The notes beneath the pieces are model-generated. The model saw only the letters and a list, made by a program, of their open reading frames with translations, made no database searches and was not told the DNA's origin. A stretch of DNA of 64,000 bases from Paracoccus sp. MC1862 (GTDB lineage Bacteria > Pseudomonadota > Alphaproteobacteria > Rhodobacterales > Rhodobacteraceae), in the NCBI RefSeq assembly GCF_016617715.1, contig NZ_CP067225.1:248001-312000 (forward strand), read 5' to 3'. Numbering within the stretch: position 1 is the stretch's first letter; every line of letters starts with the position of its first letter. The translations under genes and the position numbers were made by a program. Below are positions 29,892-39,784 of this stretch, piece by piece.

Positions 29892-30986
29892 TTGGCTGAT
29901 GCAGTGATCCTTTCGCAAGAGGCGTCCAGCACACCAAGTCTTGCCAGGAGGTTTCCGATACTGCTGTCATGCCAGTCTGAATGTGATTTGTCCCTTGTCT
30001 CGTGCCGAGCCGACGCCGTGAAGGAAGGTGACTCCCTTGTTGCGCGTGACGCTGAACTGATTTCGCCCGAGGAGCTTCCCCTCTGGGTGCCTGGGGACAT
30101 CCTGACCGACAGTGGCGAACTGCGGTGGAAGGGCATCGGCCAGCGGACCTATCGTTATCGCGGTCTCGATGTCGTGATTCCTCCGATGGACCACTACATG
30201 ATCGTCCACTACCTGCACGGGGTTACACCGATGGACCGGCAGGTCGGCGGACGGTGGTCGCGAGCGGAATGCCAGCCCGGAATCTTCTCGCTGCTGAGCC
30301 TTGCAACCCATTCGCACTGGCACTGGACGCAGCCGCTGGAAGTCTCGCATGTCTATCTGTCGGGCGAGGTTCTGGCGAAGGTCGCGGGTGACATGCAGGG
30401 CCGCGACGTGGCCGAGGTGACGCTGCATGACGTCCTGCATGGCTGCGACGCGACCTTGACCAACATTGCCGCCGAGGTCCTGCGGGAGGCCAGGCGCGGC
30501 GGCGACGGAAGCCCGCTTTATGCCGAGGCCCTGTCGATCCAGATGGCAGTCCACCTCCTGCGCAATTATGCGACCTGCCAGTTCCGCGAACGCGCGCCGC
30601 GCCAGTTGTCTGAAGCCCAGCGCCGCCTGCTGGACGACTACATCAATGCCAACCTGGAAGGCGAAATCACCATCGAGGGCATGGCGACGGTGCTCGGCAT
30701 GGGAGTCTGGACGCTGAACCGGCTGCTGCGCAGCACACTTGGCTGCTCGGCCCACGGCCTCATCACCGCACGCCGGATCGAGAGGGCGCGCACGCTCATG
30801 TCCGAGTCTTCGCTGTCGCTCAAGCAGATCGCAGCGGCAGCGGGGTTTTCCGACCAGGCCCACATGACACGCGTCTTCCGTGCATATCTCGGCACCACGC
30901 CGGGGCGGACGCGGGCTGGCATCGATCACCGGAAAGTTCAAAGGACTGTTCCATTCGTTCAAGACCCGCAGGAGGCCCGTTCATAA
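29892..30986 (+). CDS. AraC-family transcriptional regulator
   Basis: Up to 364 residues from TTG 29892; a GTG at 30018 (322 residues) is an alternative and neither has a clear ribosome site. The C-terminal third holds the double HTH of AraC proteins: EGEITIEGMATVLGMGVWTL then SLSLKQIAAAAGFSDQAHMT and RVFRAYLGTTPGRTR. The N-terminal part, with HYMIVHYLHGV and a THSHWHW segment, is probably the effector-binding domain. It lies 78 bases before the Baeyer-Villiger monooxygenase in the same direction, so it likely activates that cassette in response to a ketone or lactone; this is inferred. Confidence 0.85.
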   Translation: MADAVILSQEASSTPSLARRFPILLSCQSECDLSLVSCRADAVKEGDSLVARDAELISPEELPLWVPGDILTDSGELRWKGIGQRTYRYRGLDVVIPPMDHYMIVHYLHGVTPMDRQVGGRWSRAECQPGIFSLLSLATHSHWHWTQPLEVSHVYLSGEVLAKVAGDMQGRDVAEVTLHDVLHGCDATLTNIAAEVLREARRGGDGSPLYAEALSIQMAVHLLRNYATCQFRERAPRQLSEAQRRLLDDYINANLEGEITIEGMATVLGMGVWTLNRLLRSTLGCSAHGLITARRIERARTLMSESSLSLKQIAAAAGFSDQAHMTRVFRAYLGTTPGRTRAGIDHRKVQRTVPFVQDPQEARS

Positions 30987-31064
30987 TCTTTCCCAGCGGG
31001 GGGCGCAGTTGCCGCCCTCGGCGGGTCCGGGGAGGGACCCGTATTCAGGAGGAGGAAAATATCG

Positions 31065-32708
31065 ATGGCTCTGGATTCTCATATCTCGCCGCAGGCCGAA
31101 GCATCGGCGGGCCAGCAGGTACTGGACGCGCTGATCATCGGGGCCGGGGTGGCGGGGCTCTATCAGTTGCACCAGTTGCGCCAGCTCGGCCTGAAGGTGC
31201 GGGCTTTCGACACGGCGGCCGACGTGGGCGGCACCTGGTACTGGAACCGCTATCCCGGCGCCAAGTTCGACTCCGAGGCCTATATCTACCAGTACCTGTT
31301 CTCGGAAGACCTGTACAAGAACTGGTCATGGAGCTCGCGCTTTCCCGAGCAGCCCGAGATCGAACGCTGGCTGGGCTATATTGCCGACAGCCTGGACCTG
31401 CGGCGCGACATCAGCTTCTCGACCACGATCACCAGCGCCGTCTTTGACGAGGACCGGAACCGCTGGACCGTCACCACCGACAAGGGCGAGGTCTTCGATA
31501 CCCAGTTCCTGGTGACCTGCGGCGGGATGCTGTCCGCGCCCATGGCGGACGTCTTCCCGGGGCAGGACAGCTTCAAGGGGCAGATCGTCCACACCTCGCG
31601 CTGGCCGAAGGAAGACATCGACCTGACCGGCAAGCACGTGGGCGTGGTCGGCATCGGTGCCACCGGAATCCAGGTGATCCAGACCATCGCGGACGAGGTG
31701 GGCGAGCTGAAAGTCTTCGTGCGGACGCCGCAATATGTGCTGCCGATGAAGAACCCCTCCTATGGCCCCCCGGAGGTCGCCGCCTACAAGGCGCGGTTCG
31801 AGGAACTGCGCCAGACGCTGCCCAACACCTTCACCGGCTTCGAATACGACTTCGAGAAGCAGTGGAAGGACCTGACCCCCGAGGAGCGCCGCGCGCATCT
31901 GGAGGACTGCCACGAGAACGGCTCGCTCAAGCTGTGGCTGGCGTCCTTCGGCGAGATGTTCTTCGACCCCGAGGTCAGCGAGCAGGTGTCCGAGTTCGTG
32001 CGCGAGAAGATGCGCGCCCGGCTGAAGGATCCAAGGCTCTGCGATCTGTTGATTCCGACCGACTACGGCTTCGGCACGCACCGGGTGCCGCTGGAGATGA
32101 ACTACCTCGAGGTCTACCTGCGCCCGAATGTCGAGGCGGTGCCGGTCAAGGACAACCCCATTGCCCGCATCACGCCCGAAGGGATCGAGCTGGCGGATGG
32201 CACGCGCTACGATCTGGACGTCATCATCCTCGCGACGGGCTTCGACGCCGGGACAGGCGCCTTGACGCGCATCGACATTCGCGGGCGCGGCGGGCGTTCG
32301 CTGCGCGAGGACTGGGGCCGCGACATCCGCACCACGATGGGGCTGATGGTGCATGGCTATCCCAACATGTTCACGACGGCGGTGCCGCTCGCGCCCTCGG
32401 CAGCGCTTTGCAACATGACGACCTGCCTGCAGCAGCAGACGGAATGGATCACCGACGCGATCCGCACCATGCGCGAACAGGGCAAGTCGGTGATCGAGTC
32501 GACGGCGGAAGGCGAGGAAGCGTGGGTCAAGCACCATGACGAGACGGCCAGCGCGAACCTGATCTCGAAGACCAATTCCTGGTACCTGGGATCGAACGTG
32601 CCCGGCAAGCCGCGCCGCGTGCTGTCCTACACCGGCGGCGTCGGCACCTATCGCCGCAAATGCGCAGAGGAGGCAGCGGCCGGCTATCCCAGCTTCGCGA
32701 TGGCATGA
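31065..32708 (+). CDS. Baeyer-Villiger flavin monooxygenase (cyclohexanone/cyclopentanone type)
   Basis: FAD/NADPH enzyme inserting one oxygen next to a ketone carbonyl to give an ester or lactone. 547 residues, as for cyclohexanone monooxygenase. FAD-binding Rossmann motif IIGAGVAGL (about 25), the BVMO fingerprint [12 protein letters not shown] (170-181), NADPH motif [10 protein letters not shown] (about 195) and the [11 protein letters not shown] second signature are all present. The region [20 protein letters not shown] is typical of type I BVMOs. AGGAGGA precedes the start. The next gene, a serine esterase, could open the lactone. The ketone substrate cannot be read from sequence. Confidence 0.94.
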   Translation: MALDSHISPQAEASAGQQVLDALIIGAGVAGLYQLHQLRQLGLKVRAFDTAADVGGTWYWNRYPGAKFDSEAYIYQYLFSEDLYKNWSWSSRFPEQPEIERWLGYIADSLDLRRDISFSTTITSAVFDEDRNRWTVTTDKGEVFDTQFLVTCGGMLSAPMADVFPGQDSFKGQIVHTSRWPKEDIDLTGKHVGVVGIGATGIQVIQTIADEVGELKVFVRTPQYVLPMKNPSYGPPEVAAYKARFEELRQTLPNTFTGFEYDFEKQWKDLTPEERRAHLEDCHENGSLKLWLASFGEMFFDPEVSEQVSEFVREKMRARLKDPRLCDLLIPTDYGFGTHRVPLEMNYLEVYLRPNVEAVPVKDNPIARITPEGIELADGTRYDLDVIILATGFDAGTGALTRIDIRGRGGRSLREDWGRDIRTTMGLMVHGYPNMFTTAVPLAPSAALCNMTTCLQQQTEWITDAIRTMREQGKSVIESTAEGEEAWVKHHDETASANLISKTNSWYLGSNVPGKPRRVLSYTGGVGTYRRKCAEEAAAGYPSFAMA

Positions 32709-32784
32709 ACAGGATCGCGCCGGCGCGGGCAGGCACCGGCGCGGCCTTGGAACGGGAACCGCAGGTTCCGCAAGGGAGGACAGG

Positions 32785-33972
32785 ATGAACGATGATTTCA
32801 GAACCGCCGCCGACCGCGTGCTGAATGGCGTCGTCACCAGCGAGCCGCGGGTGCCGGGTGTCGTCGCGATGGCAACCGACCGGCAGGGTAATTTCTATGA
32901 AGGCGCCGCGGGGCAGCGCAGGCTCGACCGTGACGAGCCGATGACGACCGACAGCGTCTTCGCGCTGTTCTCGACCACCAAGGCGATAACCGCCACGGCC
33001 GCGCTGCAACTGGTCGAGGAGGGCAGGCTGGACCTTGACGCCCCGGCCGAGACCTACGCCCCCGACATCGGCACGCTGCAGGTGATCGAGGGCTTCGACG
33101 CGCAGGGCGAGCCGGTCCTGCGGGCGCCGAAAAGCAAGGTCACCACACGGCAGCTTCTGACCCACAGCGGGGGCTTCGGCTACGACTTCTTCAGCGAGAC
33201 CTACAATCGTCTTGCCCAGGACAAGGGCCAGCCGAGCGTCATCACCGCCTCCCGCGCGGCCATCATGACGCCCTTGCAGTTCGACCCCGGCGAGCGCTGG
33301 GAATACGGCAGCAACATCGACTGGGTCGGCCAGGTGGTCGAGGGCATCACCGGCAAGCGCCTGGGCGAGGTCTTCCGGTCCCGCATCTTCGAGCCCTTGG
33401 GCATCACCGACATGACCTTCGAGCTGAACGACCGGCTGCGCGCCCGGCTGGCGGGGATGCACAACCGCAATGCCGATGGCAGCCTGACGGCGACCGATTT
33501 CGAGCTGCCCGACAGGCCCGAGATCCACATGGGCGGGCATGGCCTTTACGGGACCGTCGGCGACTACATGCGCTTCATCCGCATGTGGCTGAACGACGGG
33601 CGCGGCGAGAACGGGCAGGTGCTGAAGCCCGAGACGGTGGCGATGGCCGAGCGCAACCACCTGGGCGACGCGAAGGTCACGATGCTGCCCGGCGTGATTC
33701 CGTCACTCTCGAACGACGCCGAATTTTTCCCGGGCCTCTCCAAGTCCTGGTCGCTGCCCTTCATGATCAACGACGAGGCGGCGCCGACCGGCCGCCCGGC
33801 TGGGGCGCTGGGCTGGGCGGGCCTTGCCAACCTGTTCTACTGGATCGACCGGCGGAACGGCGTCGGCGGCTTCTGGGCCACCCAGATCCTGCCCTTCGGC
33901 GACCCGGTGTCCTTCACGGGCTACATCGACTTCGAGACCGCCTGGTACCAGTCGCAGCGGCTGGCGGCGTGA
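32785..33972 (+). CDS. Beta-lactamase-fold serine esterase (EstB/class C type)
   Basis: 395 residues, no signal peptide, with GGGAGG before the start. The catalytic STTK (Ser63-Lys66) corresponds to SxxK, and YGSN near 173 gives the Tyr of the YxN motif. GGHGLYG near the C-terminus replaces KTG. These features fit family VIII esterases rather than beta-lactamases. As the gene directly after the Baeyer-Villiger enzyme (76-base gap) it probably hydrolyses the ester or lactone product. Cytoplasmic location is inferred from the lack of export signal. Confidence 0.85.
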   Translation: MNDDFRTAADRVLNGVVTSEPRVPGVVAMATDRQGNFYEGAAGQRRLDRDEPMTTDSVFALFSTTKAITATAALQLVEEGRLDLDAPAETYAPDIGTLQVIEGFDAQGEPVLRAPKSKVTTRQLLTHSGGFGYDFFSETYNRLAQDKGQPSVITASRAAIMTPLQFDPGERWEYGSNIDWVGQVVEGITGKRLGEVFRSRIFEPLGITDMTFELNDRLRARLAGMHNRNADGSLTATDFELPDRPEIHMGGHGLYGTVGDYMRFIRMWLNDGRGENGQVLKPETVAMAERNHLGDAKVTMLPGVIPSLSNDAEFFPGLSKSWSLPFMINDEAAPTGRPAGALGWAGLANLFYWIDRRNGVGGFWATQILPFGDPVSFTGYIDFETAWYQSQRLAA

Positions 33973-34045
33973 CCACAGGGGCAGGGCCGGCGCCCTGCCC
34001 ACTGCACGGACGATCGTTCAACAACAGGGAAGAGGGACAGCACCG

Positions 34046-34372
34046 ATGCCATGCTATTTGATCGCCGAGGTGAAGATCACCGACGACAGCTGGGTTCCGG
34101 ATTATGCCGCCAAGGTCCACGACATCGTCGCGCGCCACGGGGGCCGCTACCTGTCGCGCAGCGGCAGGATCGAGGCGCTGGAAGGCCAGGCGCCCGACGC
34201 CTCGCTGATCGCGCTGATCCAGTTCCCCTCAAGCGAAGCAGCGACGGCGTTCGCCACCGACCCGGAATACGCGCCCTTTGGCGAGGCCCGGAAGGCAGGC
34301 AGCGTCAGCAACCTTTACCTGATCGACGACACCGACCTGGCAGGATCCATCCCCTATCTCGCCAAGGGGTAA
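34046..34372 (+). CDS. DUF1330 family protein
   Basis: 108-residue ferredoxin-fold (dimeric alpha+beta barrel) protein: CYLIAEVKITDDSWVPDYA at the start, then RHGGRYLSRSGRIEALEGQ and LIALIQFPSSEAATAFATDP. Members often accompany oxidative catabolic genes, with unknown function. The start at 34046 follows GAGGGAC. It is the last gene of the monooxygenase-esterase cassette and stops just before IS3 debris. Confidence 0.82.
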   Translation: MPCYLIAEVKITDDSWVPDYAAKVHDIVARHGGRYLSRSGRIEALEGQAPDASLIALIQFPSSEAATAFATDPEYAPFGEARKAGSVSNLYLIDDTDLAGSIPYLAKG

Positions 34373-34419
34373 GCGGTGCGACTGGCATCCGAGAACCCTT
34401 CGGGCGCATGGGAAAAGTT

Positions 34420-34590
34420 CATGAACCAGTGAGCGTTCGGACATTCGGATCCGAGCCTGTTGTTGAACGCTTCGATGAAACCATTGTCGGTCGGCTTGCC
34501 CGCGCGCGAGAACTCCAAGACAACGCGCCTGGCGCAAGCCCGCAGGTCGAGGTCGCGCGAGAGGAACGCGCTACCTTGGCCTGTCAGGAG
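34420..34590 (-). mobile_element. IS3-family orfB fragment
   Basis: Minus strand encodes LSRDLDLRACARRVVLEFSR, then AGKPTDNGFIEAFNNRLGSE and CPNAHWFM, the Asp-Glu end of an IS3 transposase core. Both flanks are unrelated sequence. A similar fragment on the opposite strand lies at 35430, so the two form an inverted pair bracketing the IsdG-like gene. Confidence 0.75.
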
Positions 34591-34658
34591 TGAAGTGCTG
34601 AAGAAGGCTGTGGCCGCGCGAAACCCTAAGGTCGCGCAGCCGACGGTCACGCCGGGGC

Positions 34659-34982
34659 TCAGGCCTTTTCGGCGGTGATTTCCTGAATGGCGGTGAAGCC
34701 CTCGAAGCGCGGGGAGCCGCTGTGCAGCTTGCGGGTCTCGCCCGCGCCGGCATGGGCGTCGCGGAACTGCTGGCTGCGGGTCCAGTTGCGGAACGCATCC
34801 TCGCTTTCCCAGACCGTGTGCGAGGCGTAGAGCCGCGCGCCGTTCTCCTCGGGACCCTTCAGCATGTGAAACTGGACGAAGCCGGGCAGCTCCTTCAGGC
34901 GGCTGTCGCGGCCGAGCCAGAGCGTCTCGAAATCGGCGGCATTCTCGATCGGGACGGTGAAGCGGTTCATGGCGATGAACAT
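34659..34982 (-). CDS. IsdG/HmoB-like heme-degrading or antibiotic biosynthesis monooxygenase
   Basis: 107-residue ABM-domain protein with AGGAG before the start. The three residues that define IsdG-type heme degradation are in register: Asn6, Trp67 and His77 (N7/W67/H77 in staphylococcal IsdG), within MFIAMNRFTVPIENAADFE and RNWTRSQQFRDAHAGAG. It would open heme and release iron in the cytoplasm. No heme-uptake gene is near; the gene sits alone between two IS3 fragments, so it may have been separated from a hemin locus. Other ABM proteins are quinol or aldehyde monooxygenases, hence moderate certainty. Confidence 0.75.
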   Translation of the reverse strand: MFIAMNRFTVPIENAADFETLWLGRDSRLKELPGFVQFHMLKGPEENGARLYASHTVWESEDAFRNWTRSQQFRDAHAGAGETRKLHSGSPRFEGFTAIQEITAEKA

Positions 34983-35429
34983 GAAAATCTCCTGTGTCGA
35001 GTTTGAAGGCAGAGCGGGGCGGCTGCCGGAAGATCAGCCGGATACGGAGCCGGAAGCAAGGAGGCGTGTCAGGCTTCTTGGACAGCCGGAGGTTCGAGGG
35101 TGGGCGGCAGGCGGCAGGTCAACGGCACCGCCCTCCGGCCGGAGGCGCCGATCACCTCTCAAGCGGCATGACGATCTGAGGCTCCAACGGGTACCTCCTC
35201 GACCTGACCGGCGGCCGTAGGGCCGATCATGTCATGGAGATCGGCGGCCCGGGAACGCTGTCGCAGTCAAAGGAGGCCTGCCGGATCGGCGGCCATATCG
35301 GATGATCGGCATCCTGACCGGTGCGAAGGGCGAGGTCTTGAAGTGCCGGAAAGCGCTGCGCTGGGTCATGCCAGCAGGGCAGGGCGGCCACTTCTCCTCG
35401 GGCAAGCCGAGTTTATCTGACAGTGCCCA
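34983..35429. other. Gene-free stretch between the IsdG-like gene and IS3 debris
   Basis: About 450 bases. It contains the IsdG-like gene's leader and GC-rich sequence with no supported reading frame. Weak similarity to the middle of IS3 orfB may start near 35395. No hairpin with a T-run is evident. Confidence 0.35.
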
Positions 35430-35707
35430 GGCAGGTGACACTGGAGTTCTCGCGTCCCGGCAAGCCGACCGACAATGGCTTCACTGAGGCGTTCGAAAAC
35501 AGGCTCGGATCCGAATGCCTGAACAGACACTGGTTCATTAGCCTTGCCGATGCGGCCGAAAAGCTGGAAAATTGGCGAGGACGCTACAACGACGATCGAC
35601 CCCATAGCGCAATCGAATACAAAGTCCCGAGCGCACTGCATTTTCCCGACGGCCTCACCAGCCCGCCGTCGTGACAAAGCCCGAAAACTCCAGCTTGGGG
35701 CGGTCCA
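35430..35707 (+). mobile_element. IS3-family orfB 3' end with terminal repeat
   Basis: Encodes VTLEFSRPGKPTDNGFTEAF, ENRLGSECLNRHWFISLADA and YNDDRPHSAIEYKVPSALH to a stop at 35674. The terminal repeat complement (GGAGCTTGGGGCGGTCCA-like) ends at 35707. All sequence upstream of the second catalytic Asp is missing. Confidence 0.8.
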
Positions 35708-35885
35708 AAGTTGGTGGCAGGGCAAATGACCACCAGGCGTCGGTCGCAACTAAATATAAGATTCGTGGCAGGTCCCGCAGATGGTCCGTGCCCGGCTGCG
35801 CAAGGAAGCTGCCGGCTTCCACCCCAGCCGCAGCGAGTGATCGATAAACGTGCATCACTGGCCCGATCGGGGCTCTGCCTTTCAC
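35708..35885 (-). pseudogene. Gene fragment cut by the IS3 end, possibly AraC-type
   Basis: Minus strand from 35885 reads [27 protein letters not shown] and LYLVATDAWWSFALPPTL before running into the IS end. The pattern recalls the N-terminal domain of some AraC-family regulators (helix, GV-x-AG-x-FL, then AT-x-x-WW). The match is weak. Confidence 0.3.
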
Positions 35886-35924
35886 AAACGCATCGTCTCA
35901 CCGGACGGCTGCGCTAGGAGACGA

Positions 35925-36427
35925 TCATTCCCGCAGCGGCCCCCCCAAGCGGTCGGCCAGCAGCGCCAGATCCACCTGCCGGTGGGTGCCGGTCTTGTTG
36001 AACAGCCGCAGCAGGTGGGTGCGGACCGTGCTGGGACGAATGCCGATCGCCTCGGCGGCGGCGCTGACGGTCATGCCCGAGGCGATATGCGAAAAGACCT
36101 GCATCTCGGCCGCGGTCAGGCCGAAGGCGCTCGCGGCCACGGCGGCTGCGCCCGAAGGCGCCCGGCAGTCCGACAGGAAAAGCGCGCAGAGCGCGCGGCT
36201 TTCCAGCCTTTGGGCACCACCGGCCGGCGTGCCGGGAAGCGCAAGGGGCATGACATGCAGCGCCGACAGGCGGCCGTCATCATGCAACACCGGGGTTCCG
36301 CTGCCGCATGCGCCGGTCCCCGCGGCAAGGCCGCAAGCGCGGTTCACCGCCTGCTGCAGCGTCCCCCGCGCCGCGGGAATGGCGAGGCGCAGCCGGCCCT
36401 GTTCGAGGCGCAGCGGATCGCCCGAAG
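35925..36427 (-). pseudogene. LuxR-type regulator, C-terminal half, split by IS256
   Basis: Carries the Lux[42 protein letters not shown] and [18 protein letters not shown] to the stop. The part before it ([18 protein letters not shown] onward) continues the N-terminal half at 37828-38490 in the correct frame once the IS256 and one copy of the 8-bp target duplication (36420-36427) are removed. The rejoined protein would be about 385 residues. Confidence 0.88.
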
Positions 36428-37827
36428 GGCCGTGCCCCTGGTGCTGGTGTAGGAGGCCGCGCGCGGAGCCCCAGCGTAGCGCAGCGCGCGGCCGGGGTGA
36501 CGCTGGCGGCCATCGCCGGTCTTCGGAGAAGGTTCGGGTTGCAAGACCTGGAACCGGAACGGAGACGACGATGACCGACAAGAGAATGGCGCTGATCGAG
36601 CTGGTTGAGAAGCGGGCCGACTGCGACCTCGTGCGCGAGATGCTGGCCTTCGCGGCCGAGCGGATCATGGATGTGGAGGTCGAGGCGCGGACGGGCGCGG
36701 CGAAGGGCGCGCGTTCGCCTCTGCGGGAAGTCCAGCGGAACGGCTACCGCAATCGCGATTGGGACACCCGCGCCGGACGGATCGCGCTGGAGATCCCGAA
36801 GCTGCGCAAGGGCAGCTACTTCCCGAGCTTCATCGAGCCGCGCCGAACGGCCGAGAAGGCGCTCGTGGCCGTCATTCAAGAAGCCTACGTCTATGGCGTC
36901 TCGACCCGGTCCGTGGACGACCTGGTCAAGGCCATGGGCGCGGGCGGCATGTCGAAGTCCCAAGTCAGCCGTCTCTGCGTCGAGATCGACGAACGCGTCA
37001 ACGCGTTCCTCTCCCGGCCCCTGGAGGGAGCTTGGCCCTACCTCTGGCTCGATGCCACCTACCTCAAGGTCCGCGAGGGCGGACGCATCGTCAGCCGTGC
37101 CGTGATAATCGCTGTCGCGGTCAACGAGGACGGCAAGCGCGAGGTTCTTGGCGTCGCCACGGGGCCTTCGGAAGCCGAGACCTTCTGGACCGACTTCCTG
37201 CGTAGCCTCGCCGACCGCGGCCTGCGCGGCGTGAAGCTGGTCATCGCCGACGACCACAAGGGCCTGCGCGCGGCAGCGCGCCGGGTGTTCAACGCCACGC
37301 ATCAAAGGTGCCGGATTCATTGGCTCCGGAACGCCCTGGCGCACGTGCCGACCAAGGGCCGCACGGCGGTTGCGGCGATGCTGAAGACGATCTTCGCGTG
37401 AGGCAGACGAAGGCGGAAGCCGAGGCTCAGTGGGACACCGTAGCCGACGCACTGCGCGAGAAGAACGAGAAGCTCGGCGCTCTCATGGACGCCTCCCGCG
37501 ACGATGTCCTGGCCTACATGTCGTTCCCGCGCGAGCACTGGGCGCAGATCGCGTCGACGAACCCACTCGAGCGGGTCAACCGCGAGGTCAAGCGGAGGTC
37601 AGATGTCATCGGGATCTTCCCCAATGACGAAGCCATCGTCCGGCTTGTCGGCGCGCTGATGCTGGAGACTAATGACGAATGGGCCGTGGCGCGGCGATAC
37701 ATGAGCCTTGAAACGCTCGCGCGCGTCACAGACAATCCCACCGTCAGGCTGCCCGCCGTGGCGTCCTGATCAGGCTCGGACCTTTCCGAAGGCCCGGCGC
37801 TCCTACACCACGCCCCGGGGCACGATC
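36428..37827 (+). mobile_element. IS256-family element with 8-bp target duplication
   Basis: 1400 bp bounded by imperfect inverted ends (GGCCGTGCCCCTGG...GGTGTAGGAG and GATCGTGCCCCGGG...GGTGTAGGAG). GCCCGAAG is duplicated at 36420-36427 and 37828-37835. It inserted into a LuxR-type gene and its transposase is frameshifted. The clear duplication indicates a recent event relative to the surrounding IS debris. Confidence 0.92.
36571..37769 (+). pseudogene. IS256-family transposase with a frameshift
   Basis: First frame (36571-37401): [53 protein letters not shown] (first Asp) and [17 protein letters not shown] (second Asp), ending [16 protein letters not shown] and a stop. A -1 shift at 37398 restores the frame: QTKAEAEAQWDTVADALRE, then FPREHWAQIASTNPLERVNR, which holds the final catalytic Glu (E in PLERVNRE). 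About 399 residues in total. The lesion would inactivate it unless recoded. Confidence 0.88.
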
Positions 37828-38490
37828 GCCCGAAGCGAGCGCCGCGCGGCCGGCCTCGTTGGCGTGGATCAGGATCAGCTTTCCGTCCACAAGGAAAATC
37901 GGCGCGGCGAGTGCATCGACCACCTGCCGAAAGGCAGACAGGGCTGCCGCCTGCCGCTCGAAGACGCGATTGATGGCCACAGTCCGCCGCAGGTGGGGAA
38001 GAAACAGGCACAGTGCGTTCATGTCCGCATCGGTGATCGGCCCGGCATCGCGCTGTCGGCCCATGATCAGCGAGGTCACTATTCCTCCATCCCGCGCAAG
38101 CGTGACGCAGATCGCGTCGGTCAGGTCCTGAGGTCTGGCCCATTCGCGGTAGAACCGCCCCCTCAGCATGGCCCCGCCGGGATCGACACGGGACAGCACG
38201 GCGGGCTCCTCCATCGGTAGGGCGGCCATCACCTCGGCCCATTGGGCGATTTCTTCGGCCTCGAAGTCGGCCAGGCGCCGGGCTTGGTATTCTGGCACGC
38301 CGACGGTCTCGATACGGACCATGACGCCCGAGGGAAGCAGGCTGAATGCGAGGATGGCGTTGGCAAAGCCAAGCCGCCGGTGCAGCAGTCCAAGCATCTC
38401 CGGCCAGCGGTCGGGGGCGACGGCGCAATCATAGATCGCGGCGATCAGCCCGCTGACCGCAGCGGCGTCGAGGGAAGGCGACATCTGCAC
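37828..38490 (-). pseudogene. LuxR-type regulator, N-terminal half, split by IS256
   Basis: Starts MQMSPSLDAAAVSGLIAAIY and runs through ARPQDLTDAICVTLARDGG and FLPHLRRTVAINRVFERQAA to EAGRAALASGD at the IS junction. This PAS/GAF-like sensor part is typical of proteobacterial LuxR-type regulators. It is divergent from the BTAD regulator at 38711, with about 220 bases between, so it may once have controlled the downstream gene train. The insertion removes its HTH. Confidence 0.85.
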
Positions 38491-38710
38491 GGCCCCTCAG
38501 GATGCGACAGCGGGAAAATATCACGTCCAGGTTGCGCCTTCCACCGTTTGGTGGACGCAGCCGCCGCGCAACCTGACCATCCTCTGCCGTGATGGGGGCG
38601 GCGACCGTCGCAACGGACGTGCCGCCGCTGGCATCGCCGCTTCCCGCGTCGCCGCGCAACGCCCGGTGCGTTCCGGGCGGAAGGGGCGGCAGGAACGAGG
38701 GGGGCGGTCC

Positions 38711-39610
38711 TTGGCGCATCTGGCCTTGCGATTCTGCGGCGAGGAAGCCCTGCTGCGAACGGGCGCGGCAAAAGCGGGGCGGCCTGCCGCCGGCCATGAT
38801 CGCGCGGCGCTGCCCGACCTAGCCTGGCCGATCCTCGGCTGCCTGCTGGCCTCGCCCCATCATCGCGCCACGCGCGGCGGCCTGATGGCGCAGCTTTGGC
38901 CGGACCAGGACGAGGATGGCGCGCGGCACCGCTTTGCGACGGCATTGTGGCGGATCCGCTCGGCTCTGGCCGAGGCCGCGCCGATGATCGTCGCGGAAGG
39001 AGAGGTCATCGCCCTGAACCTCGACGCCCATGCCTGGGTGGACGCCGTCGCGGTCGAGCGGCGGCTGACCGCAGTCCTTGCCGCGCCGCAGCGGCTGGCG
39101 TTGCCGGGCGAGCGGCGGCGGCTTGTCCACGCGCTGGGCCAATATCGCGGCCCCTTCCTGCCCGAACGCGACCAGGAATGGATCATGCTTCAGCGGGCGC
39201 GGCTGCAAAGCCTGCATCTGGACGCGCTTTATGCCTTGACCGCGGCGGCGGCACAGGCGGGCGCCTGGTCCGAGGCGCAGGTCAGCGCCAGCCGTCTTTG
39301 CGCCGCAGAGCCGCTGCGCGAGGATGCCCAGCGCCTGCTGATGGAGGCCCATCTGCGCTGCGGCAACCGGGCGCTGGCGTTGCGGCAATACCGCCGGTGC
39401 GAGGCGATCCTGGCGCAGGAACTGGGAGTCGCCCCCATGCCCGAAACCCGGGCCTTGGCTGCGACGATCGCGGGCGAGGACCACGGGGCGGCCATTCCCG
39501 TGCTCCTGCCGGCCGTTCCTGACGACGCGACCAGCCGGGCGGCGCTGATCGACGCGCGCGACAAGGTACTGGAAACGCTGCGCATCATAGATCGCGCGCT
39601 GACCTGCTGA
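38711..39610 (+). CDS. BTAD/SARP-like transcriptional activator
   Basis: 299 residues from TTG 38711 (GAGGGGGG upstream; a GTG at 38666 is possible). The N-terminal winged-HTH region contains ATRGGLMAQLWPDQDEDGAR and RHRFATALWRIRSAL, matching the OmpR-like DNA-binding domain of SARP regulators. Residues about 130-260 form the TPR-like BTAD: RARLQSLHLDALYALTAAAA, CAAEPLREDAQRLLMEAHLR and ALRQYRRCEAILAQELGV. SARP proteins activate specialised gene clusters in actinobacteria; in alphaproteobacteria they are less studied. Its position just upstream of and collinear with the envelope-enzyme genes suggests it activates them. Confidence 0.82.
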   Translation: MAHLALRFCGEEALLRTGAAKAGRPAAGHDRAALPDLAWPILGCLLASPHHRATRGGLMAQLWPDQDEDGARHRFATALWRIRSALAEAAPMIVAEGEVIALNLDAHAWVDAVAVERRLTAVLAAPQRLALPGERRRLVHALGQYRGPFLPERDQEWIMLQRARLQSLHLDALYALTAAAAQAGAWSEAQVSASRLCAAEPLREDAQRLLMEAHLRCGNRALALRQYRRCEAILAQELGVAPMPETRALAATIAGEDHGAAIPVLLPAVPDDATSRAALIDARDKVLETLRIIDRALTC

Positions 39611-39784
39611 CCTGCAGCCGCCCTGGTGCGCGGAATCCTTCCGCCGTGACGTCCCGGTGATGCTGCGGTGATCCCGCCATGGGACTTTGTGAGTCGCAAT
39701 CAACCTTCAGCGCCGCGAGGACGAGGTGGATGATGGTGCCGACGACGACAAGGAAGCGCCAAGGCCAGCGCCCGCGCGCCTGCG

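Noticed and set aside
37390..37404. Programmed frameshift in the IS256 transposase
   Set aside because: There is no slippery heptamer at the junction and IS256 elements normally use a single frame, so a plain lesion is more likely.
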